Below are positions 16,194-23,967 of a DNA stretch of 26,224 nt, piece by piece. The notes below the pieces were generated by a model that saw only the letters and a list, made by a program, of their open reading frames with translations, ran no database searches and had not been told where the DNA came from. The translations under genes were made by a program, and so were the position numbers. Positions within the stretch are counted from its first letter, which is position 1. Each line of letters opens with the position of its first letter. This stretch comes from Balneolales bacterium (GTDB taxonomy: Bacteria; Bacteroidota; Rhodothermia; Balneolales; Natronogracilivirgulaceae), in assembly GCA_007116685.1 (NCBI GenBank), contig SKIC01000275.1, positions 1-26,224 on the forward strand. Direction: 5' to 3'.

Positions 16194-16306
16194 AATTAAG
16201 TATTGCGTAAGTGTTTTTAATTTTGATTTGTAACCTTTGAGTGCCAAAATAGGTTCAAAAACCTTTTCTTTTGTGCAAAAGATAACGGTTTAGCTAGAAA
16301 ATGACA

Positions 16307-16348
16307 TGTTAACACTGATTAACATTTAGGGATACGTGTTTACATTTG
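16307..16348 (+). promoter_or_regulatory. candidate promoter with overlapping dyad upstream of the first solute-binding protein gene
   Basis: TACATTTG (16341-16348) is an exact match to the Bacteroidota -7 consensus TAnnTTTG. The expected -33 region lacks TTTG and instead contains the dyad TGTTAA-N6-TTAACA (16307-16324), which could be an activator or repressor site. The implied leader is about 160 nt. Confidence 0.33.
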
Positions 16349-16515
16349 GGGTTTTCTCTTATCTGCTAAAACATTGTTTTTCTGTGCCTAAAACTTGTTT
16401 TAAATGTAATAGGGCTAGGTTCAAAGCCATAAAATTATAGAAATTTATATTAGTTCTGATTTTACTTCTATTTTACTATTTTAAAAGTTTACGGTAATGT
16501 AGGGGCTTATATAAA

Positions 16516-17403
16516 ATGAGGACATATATGAAGGTTGTACGACTGTTTAGCCTGATATTTTTAGCTATTTTGATATCTACTAATGTAAATGCACAAACTA
16601 TCCAGGGCGATACATGGGCGGAAATTCAGGAAGCAGGAAGCGGTGAAATAACTGTTTTGTACTTTGAGGAAGATGCATTTGCATTTACTAATGAAGCAGG
16701 TGAGTTAACAGGAGTTACTATTGATATCTTCCGCCAATTCATCAATTTCTTAAACAACACAAGGCAGGTTGAAATAAGTATTAATTTTGTTCAGCAAAAT
16801 AATTTCACCAGACTATATAGCGATGTACGTGACGGTGAAGGTGGTGTTTTTGGACTGGCAAACGTTACAATCACCGAAGATCGTAAAGAGGAACTCGCTT
16901 TTAGTCCTCCGTATTTAACGAATATAGCTGTACTTATTACCCATGAAGAAGTTGCTCAATTAAGTAGTTTTTCTGCTTTATCTACCGAATTCGCTGGAAA
17001 TGCTGGAATACTGTATTCTGGCACAACGCACGAGCAAAGAGTTCTCGATTTAAGAGATAATTATTATCCGGGTATGAGAACAGTTACAGCAAATTCTGAC
17101 AGTGAAGTAATTGATTTGGTCACCAATAACCCTGGATACTTTGGGTATGTGGATTTATACAACTATTGGTTGGCTCAAAGACAAGGTTTACCTATTCACA
17201 GACATACGGTTGGTGATCAGGCATCAGAAGATTTTGGAATAATCATGCCTTTGGATTCTGACTGGGCTCCAGTAATAACTGAGTTCTTTAGCCTTGGATC
17301 TGGTGGCTATCGTGCAAATCCGGCATATCGAAATATTCTGGTGCGCCATCTGGGAACTGAGGTAACGCGTATGCTTGAAATAGCGCGCCGCAACAATAAT
17401 TAA
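16516..17403 (+). CDS. extracellular solute-binding protein (SBP_bac_3-like), first of a tandem pair
   Basis: A periplasmic protein of 295 residues with a signal peptide (from the second Met at 16528: MKVVRLFSLIFLAILISTNVNA). The fold pattern is that of amino-acid-type substrate-binding proteins: an early strand EITVLYFEEDAFAFTNEAGELTGVTIDIFRQFINFL, then GVFGLANVTITEDRKEELAFSPPYLTNIAVLI (about 112-143), the usual 'ITxxRxxxxxFSxPY' signature. The C-terminal half returns with DQASEDFGIIMPLDSDW. It is collinear with the next gene's product along its whole length. There is no adjacent ABC permease or ATPase of the amino-acid type, so the partner transporter or sensor is unknown. The start is either 16516 or 16528. 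Confidence 0.85.
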   Translation: MRTYMKVVRLFSLIFLAILISTNVNAQTIQGDTWAEIQEAGSGEITVLYFEEDAFAFTNEAGELTGVTIDIFRQFINFLNNTRQVEISINFVQQNNFTRLYSDVRDGEGGVFGLANVTITEDRKEELAFSPPYLTNIAVLITHEEVAQLSSFSALSTEFAGNAGILYSGTTHEQRVLDLRDNYYPGMRTVTANSDSEVIDLVTNNPGYFGYVDLYNYWLAQRQGLPIHRHTVGDQASEDFGIIMPLDSDWAPVITEFFSLGSGGYRANPAYRNILVRHLGTEVTRMLEIARRNNN

Positions 17404-17409
17404 TTTTTC

Positions 17410-17419
17410 TTACGTCAAT
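17410..17419 (+). promoter_or_regulatory. partial copy of the TTACGTCAAT element
   Basis: TTACGTCAAT here matches ten bases of the 17-bp element at 11698-11714 (plus-strand reading). It lies 24 bp before the second solute-binding protein's ATG. With only ten bases it may be a chance match. Confidence 0.2.
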
Positions 17420-17443
17420 TTTCCAACCTTATCAAAGAATTCT

Positions 17444-18325
17444 ATGAGAAGTCTAAAAACAGCTCTGTTTATATCAATCTTGTGCATTTTAAATTTCGGT
17501 CATAGTGTAATAGCACAAAATTTTAGCGGAACATCCTTTCAGGAAGCTTTGGAAACAGGACAGGCTGATGTTACTGTTCTTTATTTGCAAGAAGAGGGAT
17601 TTGCCTATTATGATGATGAAGGAAACTTAACCGGAATCCATATTGATATTTTTGAGCATTTTGCAACCTGGCTCAGAAATGCAAAGGGCGTAGATTTGAA
17701 CATAAACTATGTTTCAGAAGCAGAAAGTTTTTCACGCTTTTACCAAAGCGTTCAAAATGGAGATGGTGGTGTCTTTGGATTGGGAACCGTTACGATTCTG
17801 GAGAGAAGAAGATCTGAAGTCGCGTTTACACCACCATTTTTAACAAATATAGCAGTTCTCGTTTCCAATGATGCAGTCCCTGAAATTCAAACCTTGGATG
17901 ATATTCCATCTTCATTTGGCACACTTACAGGATTAAGTATACAGGGTACTACTCTGGAAGACCGAATGAACGAATTACGAGACAGTTACTTACCTGAGTT
18001 ATCTCTACGAAATGTAGAATCTCAGGTAGAGGCTTTGGATTTAATCATAAATGACCCCGGAGTATTTTGCTATCTCGACTTATCCATTTATTGGCCGGCA
18101 ATGCAACAAAATCAGCCTATACGCCGCCATGCCGCAGCCGATCAGGCCTCAGAACTATTTGGATACATCATGCCTGTAGATTCAGATTGGGTAGAACCAT
18201 TTACTGAGTTTTTCAATTTAGGTTCAGGGTATCGTACCACAACTACATATCGTAATACTTTGGTAAGGCATATGGGAGTTGAAGTAACCAGAATGTTGGA
18301 ACTCGCCAGAAGACAAACGGATTAA
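17444..18325 (+). CDS. extracellular solute-binding protein (SBP_bac_3-like), second of a tandem pair
   Basis: A 293-residue paralogue of the preceding gene with a signal peptide ending HSVIAQ. Shared landmarks in the same order: VTVLYLQEEGFAYYDDEGNLTGIHIDIFEHFATWL, GDGGVFGLGTVTILERRRSEVAFTPPFLTNIAVLV, YLDLSIYWPAMQQNQPIRRHAAADQASELFGYIMPVDSDW and YRNTLVRHMGVEVTRML. The 40-bp gap suggests co-transcription, and a strong terminator follows. The tandem pair looks like a local duplication that has since diverged, perhaps for different ligands. As with its neighbour, no cognate permease is in the window, so transport is not certain; such proteins can also act as ligand-binding sensors or enzymes. 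Confidence 0.85.
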   Translation: MRSLKTALFISILCILNFGHSVIAQNFSGTSFQEALETGQADVTVLYLQEEGFAYYDDEGNLTGIHIDIFEHFATWLRNAKGVDLNINYVSEAESFSRFYQSVQNGDGGVFGLGTVTILERRRSEVAFTPPFLTNIAVLVSNDAVPEIQTLDDIPSSFGTLTGLSIQGTTLEDRMNELRDSYLPELSLRNVESQVEALDLIINDPGVFCYLDLSIYWPAMQQNQPIRRHAAADQASELFGYIMPVDSDWVEPFTEFFNLGSGYRTTTTYRNTLVRHMGVEVTRMLELARRQTD

Positions 18326-18342
18326 ATCTATAAAGAAAAACG

Positions 18343-18382
18343 AAAAGGCTTTGCGGATTAAAGATTTGCAAAGCCTTTTTTA
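18343..18382. terminator. bidirectional intrinsic terminator between the solute-binding protein genes and asd
   Basis: AAAAGGCTTTGC (18343-18354) and GCAAAGCCTTTT (18368-18379) form a perfect 12-bp stem with a 13-nt loop. A-rich sequence precedes and T-rich sequence follows, so it works on both strands. It lies between convergent gene ends at 18325 and 18386. Confidence 0.9.
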
Positions 18383-18385
18383 TTT

Positions 18386-19447
18386 CTATTTGCTGATATA
18401 GTTCTTCTTAACCAATAATTCTGCGTTTAGAATGGCTCCACCGGCTGCTCCACGAACGGTATTGTGGGCCAGAGCGATAAAGGAAACATCCATCACTTCT
18501 GCTTTACGTATACGTCCCACACTTACTTGCATTCCATTTTCTATGTAGGCATGTACTCTTGGCTGAGGATATCTTGGGTCATCGTAAACTTTAACAGGTG
18601 TAGCAGGTGCCGTTGGTAAATTCAAATCTGCAATCGGACTTTTCCAGGATTTCCAAACGGAAATTAACTCATCAATCGAAGCAGGTTGTTCTTTTAAGGT
18701 CATTGTTACGGATAGTAAGTGTCCTTCAATTACCGGAACTCTGGTGGCTGTAGCCTGAACCTGAAATTTGGCATGATTAATCTTGCCATCCTGTAATTTA
18801 CCGAGCAGCTTGAGAGGCTCTTTCCCGATTTTACCTTCCTCTCCATCAATATAAGGAACAACGTTCGCAGTAATATCCAAACTTGGCACACCGGGATAAC
18901 CTGCCCCAGAAATTGCTTGCATGGAAGTCATTACGATGTTTTCGACTCCGTATTTATTGAAAATAGGACGAATGGCAGTTACCAAAGGAACACAAACGCA
19001 ATTTGGATTCGTTACGATAAATCCTTTTCCCTTAGGATCGAAGGTTTGTTGCTTGATTAAGGAAATATGATCTGGGTTTACTTCTGGAACCAATAAAGGC
19101 ACTGTTGGGAAATGGCGATAATTTCGCGCATTGGTGATTACCGGTATTCCTGCCTCTGCAAATGATTTCTCAATATCAGTTGCAACTGCTGAGTCTAATC
19201 CGGAAAACACAAAATCTACATCCGAAAAATGTGCAGGGTCACAATCCTGAACATTCAGATTTGCTACTTTTGTGTCAATGGGCACATTTTCGATCCAGTG
19301 AGTTGCTTCCGAATACGGTTTTCCGGCAGAGCGAGATGAAGCTCCTACATGTGTAACTGAAAACCAGGGGTGATTCTCAAGTAATCTAATAAATTTTTGG
19401 CCTACGGCTCCTGTTGCTCCTAAAACTCCTACAGAAAACTGACTCAT
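18386..19447 (-). CDS. asd: aspartate-semialdehyde dehydrogenase
   Basis: NADPH-dependent reduction of aspartyl phosphate to aspartate semialdehyde, the branch point to lysine, threonine and methionine. The 353 residues show an N-terminal nucleotide-binding motif GATGAVGQKF (about 10-19), the catalytic cysteine in TNPNCVCVPL (about C150), the substrate-binding GAGYPGVPSLD segment, and GHLLSVTMTL in the second half. Spacing and motifs fit the longer archaeal/fungal-type subfamily rather than the E. coli type. Monocistronic; it converges on the solute-binding protein genes through a shared terminator and diverges from glyS. dapD, used later in the lysine pathway, is nearby on the same strand. 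Confidence 0.96.
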   Translation of the reverse strand: MSQFSVGVLGATGAVGQKFIRLLENHPWFSVTHVGASSRSAGKPYSEATHWIENVPIDTKVANLNVQDCDPAHFSDVDFVFSGLDSAVATDIEKSFAEAGIPVITNARNYRHFPTVPLLVPEVNPDHISLIKQQTFDPKGKGFIVTNPNCVCVPLVTAIRPIFNKYGVENIVMTSMQAISGAGYPGVPSLDITANVVPYIDGEEGKIGKEPLKLLGKLQDGKINHAKFQVQATATRVPVIEGHLLSVTMTLKEQPASIDELISVWKSWKSPIADLNLPTAPATPVKVYDDPRYPQPRVHAYIENGMQVSVGRIRKAEVMDVSFIALAHNTVRGAAGGAILNAELLVKKNYISK

Positions 19448-19683
19448 GATTTGAAAAACTATTTGGTTCGGGTTATGAAAGCACGAAAGATACGGAAACC
19501 TGATTTCTGAAGTGTGAAAAAACAGCGTTAGAACATTTTAGAGCTTGTAAATAATTTGTTGGCCAAATTAAGCTCATAAAATCAGGATTTGGTTAATTCT
19601 TTAATTTGGTGATATGAGCAAAGGTGAAATCTTATGCTTAATAATTCTAAAAACAAAAGTTCTGGATGCGAACTTGTGCGCCC

Positions 19684-19790
19684 TTGGCGGCGGAGCAAGA
19701 ACCCTTGCCTTTTCAACCCAAACACGAATGTTTGGGTTGTGGACCTGTTCGCCGTGGCGAAACCATGCATTTCGCAAAGCATTTGTCCTG
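19684..19790 (+). repeat. palindromic intergenic repeat, copy 1
   Basis: About 105 bp similar to 23968-24075 in the same orientation. It contains three consecutive hairpins. Hairpin A (19714-19739) pairs CAACCCAAACA with TGTTTGGGTTG around CGAA. Hairpin B (19748-19761) is TTCGCC-GT-GGCGAA. Hairpin C (19765-19782) pairs ATGC(A)TTT with AAAGCAT, with one bulge. Between A and B the sequence GGACCTG is conserved. This resembles REP/MITE-like non-coding repeats. No transposase is nearby and I do not know the family. Confidence 0.75.
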
Positions 19791-19860
19791 ATTGATAAGC
19801 TAATTCGTGTTGCATCAATCCAATCATTTGGGGCAATTATGTAATCAAATTGAAAATAGG

Positions 19861-19891
19861 TTTCTATAGACTTGCTTTCTGGGTATATTTG
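19861..19891 (+). promoter_or_regulatory. candidate Bacteroidota-type promoter for glyS
   Basis: TATATTTG (19884-19891) matches the -7 consensus TAnnTTTG exactly. TTTC (19861-19864), 19 bp upstream, is one base from the -33 TTTG. The predicted start near 19898 leaves a leader of about 36 nt before the glyS ATG at 19934. Confidence 0.45.
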
Positions 19892-19933
19892 CAGGTTCAA
19901 AAAACGCCCGAAATTTAGAATTAAATAGTATTT

Positions 19934-21403
19934 ATGTCTCATCTCAAAGGTTTGGATAAAATTGTATCGCTCTGCAAATCCAGAGGATTTATTTATCAAT
20001 CATCAGAAATTTATGGTGGTCTCGCTGCGGCTTATGATTATGGACCGCTAGGCGTAGAATTAAAGCGCAAATTGAATCAGGAGTGGTGGAAAGCCATGAC
20101 CCAACGTCATGATAATATCGTGGGATTAGACGCTGCCATTTTGATGCATCCGAAAGTATGGAAAGCCAGTGGACACGTTGATAGTTTCAACGACCCGATG
20201 ATTGATGATAAGCAATCTAAGATGCGATATCGCGCAGATATGCTTATTGAAGATTACATCCTTACCCTCAGAAATAAAGGGAAAGACGATAAAGCGGATG
20301 AGCTACAGCATTTATTGGATACGGCAGGAACCCGAAAAAGTATGGCCGAAGATTTATACGACATCATTATGCAGGAGGAAATCAAATCTCCTGATTCCGG
20401 TGCTTTTGACTGGACAGATGTTCGTCAATTTAATTTGATGTTCAAGACAAATTTTGGTGCCACCTCAAAAGAAGAGGATGAGGGAGTTTACTTACGTCCG
20501 GAAACAGCTCAGGGGATATTTGTCAATTTCACCAATGTTGTAAATACATCTCGTCAGCAGGTGCCTTTTGGAATTGCGCAAATTGGAAAAGCCTTCAGAA
20601 ATGAGGTAGTAGCACGGCAGTTTGTCTTTCGTATGCGTGAATTCGAGCAAATGGAAATGCAATATTTCATAGAGCCGGATGCCGATATGGAAACTTATCA
20701 AAATTGGCTTGATGAGCGTTTTGCTTGGCATCAGAGCATTGGTATTCGTAAAAGTAAGTTGAGAATTGCAGATCACCCTGCTGATAAACTTGCTCACTAT
20801 GCCAAAGCTGCGGCGGACATTCAATATCATTTCCCAATTGGCTGGCAGGAAGTAGAAGGCGTGCACAATCGAACTGATTTTGATTTGAGTCAGCATCAGG
20901 AGTTTTCCGGGAAAAAGATGGAGTACTTCAATCCTCATACTCAGAAACGCTTTATCCCTTATGTAATCGAGACTTCCGTGGGCTTAGACCGCTGTTTCCT
21001 GATGGTTCTTTCTGATGCATATCGGGAAGAGGAAGTAGATGCCGGAAATGGTAAAACCGAAGTTCGAAACGTTTTGAAATTGCATCCTAAGCTGGCGCCA
21101 ATCACAGCCGGTATTTTCCCGCTTGTTAAAAAGCCGGAGTTGATGGAAGTCGCTGATAAAATTAAAGCTGAATTGTCGTCTGATTACAAAGTTCAGTACG
21201 ATGAAAAAGGCTCTATCGGAAAAAGATATCGCCGATTGGATGAAGCCGGTACGCCATTCTGTATCACGGTAGATTTTGATGGATTAGAAGACCAAACAGT
21301 TACTATCCGCCACCGCGATACTATGGCTCAGGAGCGGGTTGGGTTGGATAAAATCGACCAGGTAATCCGTGATGGCATCAAAAACTGGAGCCCGGAAGAG
21401 TAA
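19934..21403 (+). CDS. glyS: glycyl-tRNA synthetase (class II, single-chain type)
   Basis: Charges tRNA-Gly. The 489-residue protein is the alpha2, eukaryote/Bacteroidota-like form, not the bacterial alpha2beta2 enzyme. Visible landmarks are FIYQSSEIYGGLAAAYDYGPLGVELKRKL (about 19-47), motif 2 region YLRPETAQGIFVNF and PFGIAQIGKAFRNEVVARQFVFRMREFEQMEMQYF, and motif 3 YVIETSVGLDRCFL. The C-terminal anticodon-binding domain begins KLHPKLAPITAGIFPLVKK. Monocistronic, divergent from asd and convergent with the WG-repeat gene. No Shine-Dalgarno is seen, which is normal here. Confidence 0.97.
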   Translation: MSHLKGLDKIVSLCKSRGFIYQSSEIYGGLAAAYDYGPLGVELKRKLNQEWWKAMTQRHDNIVGLDAAILMHPKVWKASGHVDSFNDPMIDDKQSKMRYRADMLIEDYILTLRNKGKDDKADELQHLLDTAGTRKSMAEDLYDIIMQEEIKSPDSGAFDWTDVRQFNLMFKTNFGATSKEEDEGVYLRPETAQGIFVNFTNVVNTSRQQVPFGIAQIGKAFRNEVVARQFVFRMREFEQMEMQYFIEPDADMETYQNWLDERFAWHQSIGIRKSKLRIADHPADKLAHYAKAAADIQYHFPIGWQEVEGVHNRTDFDLSQHQEFSGKKMEYFNPHTQKRFIPYVIETSVGLDRCFLMVLSDAYREEEVDAGNGKTEVRNVLKLHPKLAPITAGIFPLVKKPELMEVADKIKAELSSDYKVQYDEKGSIGKRYRRLDEAGTPFCITVDFDGLEDQTVTIRHRDTMAQERVGLDKIDQVIRDGIKNWSPEE

Positions 21404-21438
21404 ATAAATTAGGATGAATGTGTTGTTGGGTTTCAGGT

Positions 21439-22464
21439 TTACTCTGAACTCCAGACAACACGTCCATCGATGTTGATGTATTGCCAAATGCCATTCTTGC
21501 GGACTCTTGCCAATCCATTTTCGAAATCGTAGGCTAAGTCAAAAATAGGGGATATGATCGTAATTCCATCTTTGTTCATAAATCCCCATTGATTATCAGA
21601 ACGGAAACGGGCTATCCCTTCACTAAAATCGAAAACTTCCTGATAATCTGAGTAGAAAGCTACATTGCCTTCCTTGTCAATGTATTTCCAGGAATTATTG
21701 TGAAAAATGCGGGCAAGTCCTTCTGAAAAAGGGAAAGCTAATTCGTACTTATAAGGAATCACCAAGTCACCATTTGTATTGATATAGCCATTCAATCCCT
21801 TTTTTTCAACGCTGGCCATCCCATCTGAAAAAGAGCGGGCTCTTCGTGCTTCTGTAGTGATAATCACTTCGCCATCTTTGTTGATATATCTCCAGCTACT
21901 GCCAAAGGGTAAAAAGCCCAATACACTTTCGGTCACCTTTACAGCGGCCAAGTCTTCTGAAAACTGAAATGCTTCCTGAAACTCAGCTTCCAAAACTATG
22001 TCACCTGAGGTATCGATATATCCGATTCTGCCACCATCAGAAAAAATGGCAAGTCCGTCAGAAAACTGTCTTACTTCAGTGAATTGAGGTGGAATTACAA
22101 CTTTTCCGCTAGTATCCATGAATCCGTAATATTCCCGGGATGGATTTCCTGATAGCCAACGAATGATAGGGTGTAATTCAAATTCAATGTGCTCAGAAAA
22201 ACGAATTCTGTTATCGTAAGCCTCCAAAGGAAATCGATATTCAGGCTCAATTAGCCAGTTGCCTTCGGTGTCTATCAATCCCCATTTACCATCCAGATTT
22301 ACGGTGGCCATGTTATTGCGAAAAGAACGGGCATCATCAAATTGCGGCGATATGACAACCTCACCAGACGTATTGATGTAACCAAAGCCATCATCATTGA
22401 AAATCAGAAATCGCAAGGAATCGGCTGAAATAAAGAGTATTAGTGAGATTATAAAAGACAGCAT
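21439..22464 (-). CDS. WG-repeat protein
   Basis: A 341-residue protein with a hydrophobic N-terminus (MLSFIISLILFISADSL) that is likely a signal peptide or anchor. It is otherwise almost entirely WG (KWG) repeats, each of the pattern [WF]GYI[ND]xxGxxVIxPxFxxAxxFSxGLAxV. I count about nine units, starting at FGYINTSGEVVISPQF, WGLIDTEGNWLI, YGFMDTSGKVVI, IGYIDTSGDIVL, WRYINKDGEVII, NGYINTNGDLVI, WKYIDKEGNVAF, WGFMNKDGITII and WQYINIDGRVVW. A longer, less regular linker lies between units 2 and 3. WG repeats form beta-propeller-like or solenoid surfaces and usually have unknown ligands. Convergent with glyS; divergent from the FKBP gene. Confidence 0.92.
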   Translation of the reverse strand: MLSFIISLILFISADSLRFLIFNDDGFGYINTSGEVVISPQFDDARSFRNNMATVNLDGKWGLIDTEGNWLIEPEYRFPLEAYDNRIRFSEHIEFELHPIIRWLSGNPSREYYGFMDTSGKVVIPPQFTEVRQFSDGLAIFSDGGRIGYIDTSGDIVLEAEFQEAFQFSEDLAAVKVTESVLGFLPFGSSWRYINKDGEVIITTEARRARSFSDGMASVEKKGLNGYINTNGDLVIPYKYELAFPFSEGLARIFHNNSWKYIDKEGNVAFYSDYQEVFDFSEGIARFRSDNQWGFMNKDGITIISPIFDLAYDFENGLARVRKNGIWQYINIDGRVVWSSE

Positions 22465-22482
22465 TTTTAACTGGATTAGAAC

Positions 22483-22512
22483 GGTAAGGTCATTAGTACT
22501 AATTACGTTACC
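22483..22512. promoter_or_regulatory. 30-bp dyad, possible operator between WG-repeat and FKBP genes
   Basis: A perfect 12-bp palindrome ATTAGTACTAAT (22492-22503) is flanked, after four unpaired bases on each side, by symmetric GGTAA (22483-22487) and TTACC (22508-22512). The symmetry centre is at 22497/22498. It starts 19 bp upstream of the WG-repeat gene and lies 70 bp upstream of the FKBP gene, so it could control either or both. Confidence 0.4.
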
Positions 22513-22582
22513 AAAACCGTGAAAATTATCTTATTTTTAGGGGATTAGAAAATAATTAGCGAAAAAAAGAAAGGACAATATT

Positions 22583-23011
22583 TTGTCAAAAGTAAAAAGC
22601 GGAGATACCGTAAAAGTTCATTACACAGGTACAAAAACTACAGGAGAAATTTTTGATTCTTCTGAGAACCGCGAGCCTCTTGAATTTACAATGGGAACCG
22701 GACAATTAATTCCCGGTTTTGAAAAAGCCGTAGAAGGTTTGGCAGTTGGTGAAAGCACAAAAGTCACTATCCCTGCCGGAGAAGCTTATGGCGATAAAAG
22801 AGAAGATTTAGTGATTAATGTTGAGAAAGATAAATTACCACCGGAAATCAAGCCGGAATTGGGTCAGCAATTACAAATTCAGCAGCAGGATGGTAACGGT
22901 ATTCCCGTAGTCATCACAGAAGTAACTGAATCTCATGTTACCTTAGATGCCAATCATCCACTTGCAGGCGAAGATCTGACGTTTGATATTGAATTGGTGG
23001 AAATTGCCTGA
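22583..23011 (+). CDS. FKBP-type peptidyl-prolyl cis-trans isomerase, SlyD-like
   Basis: Cytosolic prolyl isomerase/chaperone of 142 residues. The start is TTG at 22583, preceded by AAAGGA about 7 bp upstream (22571-22576). No in-frame ATG precedes the conserved VKSGDTVKVHYTGT, so the TTG start is well supported. The FKBP core carries HYTGTKTTGEIFDSS, PLEFTMGTGQLIPGFEKAVEGLAVGES and PAGEAYGDKRED. An insert-in-flap region (about 75-125) follows, then HPLAGEDLTFDIELVEI, which closes the domain as in SlyD. The histidine- and cysteine-rich metal-binding tail of E. coli SlyD is absent. It ends at a terminator shared with the RNA methyltransferase gene. Confidence 0.95.
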   Translation: MSKVKSGDTVKVHYTGTKTTGEIFDSSENREPLEFTMGTGQLIPGFEKAVEGLAVGESTKVTIPAGEAYGDKREDLVINVEKDKLPPEIKPELGQQLQIQQQDGNGIPVVITEVTESHVTLDANHPLAGEDLTFDIELVEIA

Positions 23012-23033
23012 TTTCAGGCTTTAAAATTATTAG

Positions 23034-23066
23034 AAAAAAGGCAGCTCCTTGGGCTGTCTTTTTTTA
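23034..23066. terminator. bidirectional intrinsic terminator between FKBP and RNA methyltransferase genes
   Basis: AAAAAAGGCAGC (23034-23045) pairs with GCTGTCTTTTTT (23053-23064) with one G-U pair and a seven-base loop. It lies between convergent stops at 23011 and 23064. A second small hairpin, GCCTGA-TT-TCAGGC (23006-23019), overlaps the FKBP stop codon. Confidence 0.88.
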
Positions 23067-23834
23067 TTTCCGGGAAAAATGCTGCATTACTATCCCACCT
23101 GAAATGGCAGCATTGAGGCTTTCGATTTTATTTTGATTATCCCCCGGAATGATGATATGCTGTACTTTTTTTGATGCCAATATTGGTGCAACGCCATTTG
23201 CCTCATTTCCCAAAACAATGACCTGTTTACTCACAGGTTTAAAAGTATTGAAAGGCTTCGCCTTGTCAGAAAGCATGGTCATGTAAATGGTCCAATTATT
23301 GGCTATCAATTTGTCGAAGAGGCTGTGATCTTCATCCATTAAAATGGGCAGGGCGCCCGTAGCTCCTGCAGTACTTCGTACAACTTTGGGCTGATAGGGG
23401 TCTGCGGTACCTTTGGCAAGTATTACAGCTTCAAACCCAAACCAAAGTGCAGTCCGCAAGAGTGTTCCAAGATTCCCGGGATCCTGAATGCGATCGAGGT
23501 ATAAAATATTCCCGTTTTTTTTACTGATAGTATCTAAAGCAACGAACTCAGGAATTTCACAAACAGCAACCAATGCTTGCGGATTCTGGGCATCTGTGAT
23601 ATGATGCAATTCAGAACTTTCTAATTGAATACAAATAGAGTGGAATTTTCGCGGAATTTGATTGAGTAATTCTAAATCAGCACATAAAACATGCTGCACG
23701 TTGCAACTTTCATGCTCTAAAAGTTGAAGCACACAGCGTTCTCCTTCAGCCAGAAAAAGTCCATGCTTAGTTCTGCCGGATTTCTTGTGTAATTCTTTCC
23801 AGGTTTTTAGTTGTTTTTTCGTTGCTATGAGCAT
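23064..23834 (-). CDS. TrmH/SpoU-family RNA 2'-O-methyltransferase
   Basis: An AdoMet-dependent RNA methyltransferase of the knotted SPOUT class. The start at 23834 (MLIATKKQLKTWKELHKKSGRTKHGLFLAEGERCVLQLLE) gives 256 residues. The open frame continues upstream to 23918, but those 28 residues look unlike the family. The N-terminal substrate-binding domain is followed by the three SpoU motifs: NILYLDRIQDPGNLGTLLRTA (motif 1), VIVLGNEANGV (motif 2) and IIIPGDNQNKIESLNAAISGGIVM (motif 3, carrying the knot). The target (23S rRNA as in RlmB, or tRNA) cannot be told from sequence alone. Monocistronic and convergent with the FKBP gene. Confidence 0.93.
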   Translation of the reverse strand: MLIATKKQLKTWKELHKKSGRTKHGLFLAEGERCVLQLLEHESCNVQHVLCADLELLNQIPRKFHSICIQLESSELHHITDAQNPQALVAVCEIPEFVALDTISKKNGNILYLDRIQDPGNLGTLLRTALWFGFEAVILAKGTADPYQPKVVRSTAGATGALPILMDEDHSLFDKLIANNWTIYMTMLSDKAKPFNTFKPVSKQVIVLGNEANGVAPILASKKVQHIIIPGDNQNKIESLNAAISGGIVMQHFSRK

Positions 23835-23967
23835 GATGTAATTACATTCAGCGAAATTGATGGATAGTCTATCGAATGTATCCCTTTTTTCAAAGCTAGT
23901 TTTGTTTGAAATATTCACGAAAGTCCGTGAGGAAAATTACTGATGTCAACGAATTGCAAAAGCAAAA

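Larger units (their letters stand above)
19448..19933. other. 486-bp intergenic region between asd and glyS
   Basis: No convincing gene. Positions 19448-19680 hold the asd upstream region and an imperfect inverted repeat (GAGCTT near 19542 with AAGCTC near 19571), nothing else clear. A palindromic repeat copy occupies about 19684-19790. A candidate glyS promoter lies at 19861-19891. Open frames of 60-130 codons crossing the repeat on both strands are judged spurious. Confidence 0.6.

Noticed and set aside
16194..16247. Longer N-terminus for DapD (start at 16247)
   Set aside because: The extra 18 residues (MALKGYKSKLKTLTQYLI) are not typical of DapD, while MSTLKKQIESLV at 16193 is a normal start and gives the usual length.
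19582..19999. Open frames on both strands (19582-19836, 19601-19999 minus; 19614-19844 plus)
   Set aside because: They run through the palindromic repeat copy 1, overlap each other, and one enters the 5' end of glyS. They lack plausible domains or starts. Their resemblance to the minus-strand frame at 23915-24115 (shared AWFRHGEQV-like peptide) is explained by the DNA repeat, not by a protein family.
23835..23918. Longer N-terminus for the SpoU methyltransferase (start at 23918)
   Set aside because: The extra 28 residues have no similarity to the family's start; MLIATKKQLKTW at 23834 fits better.
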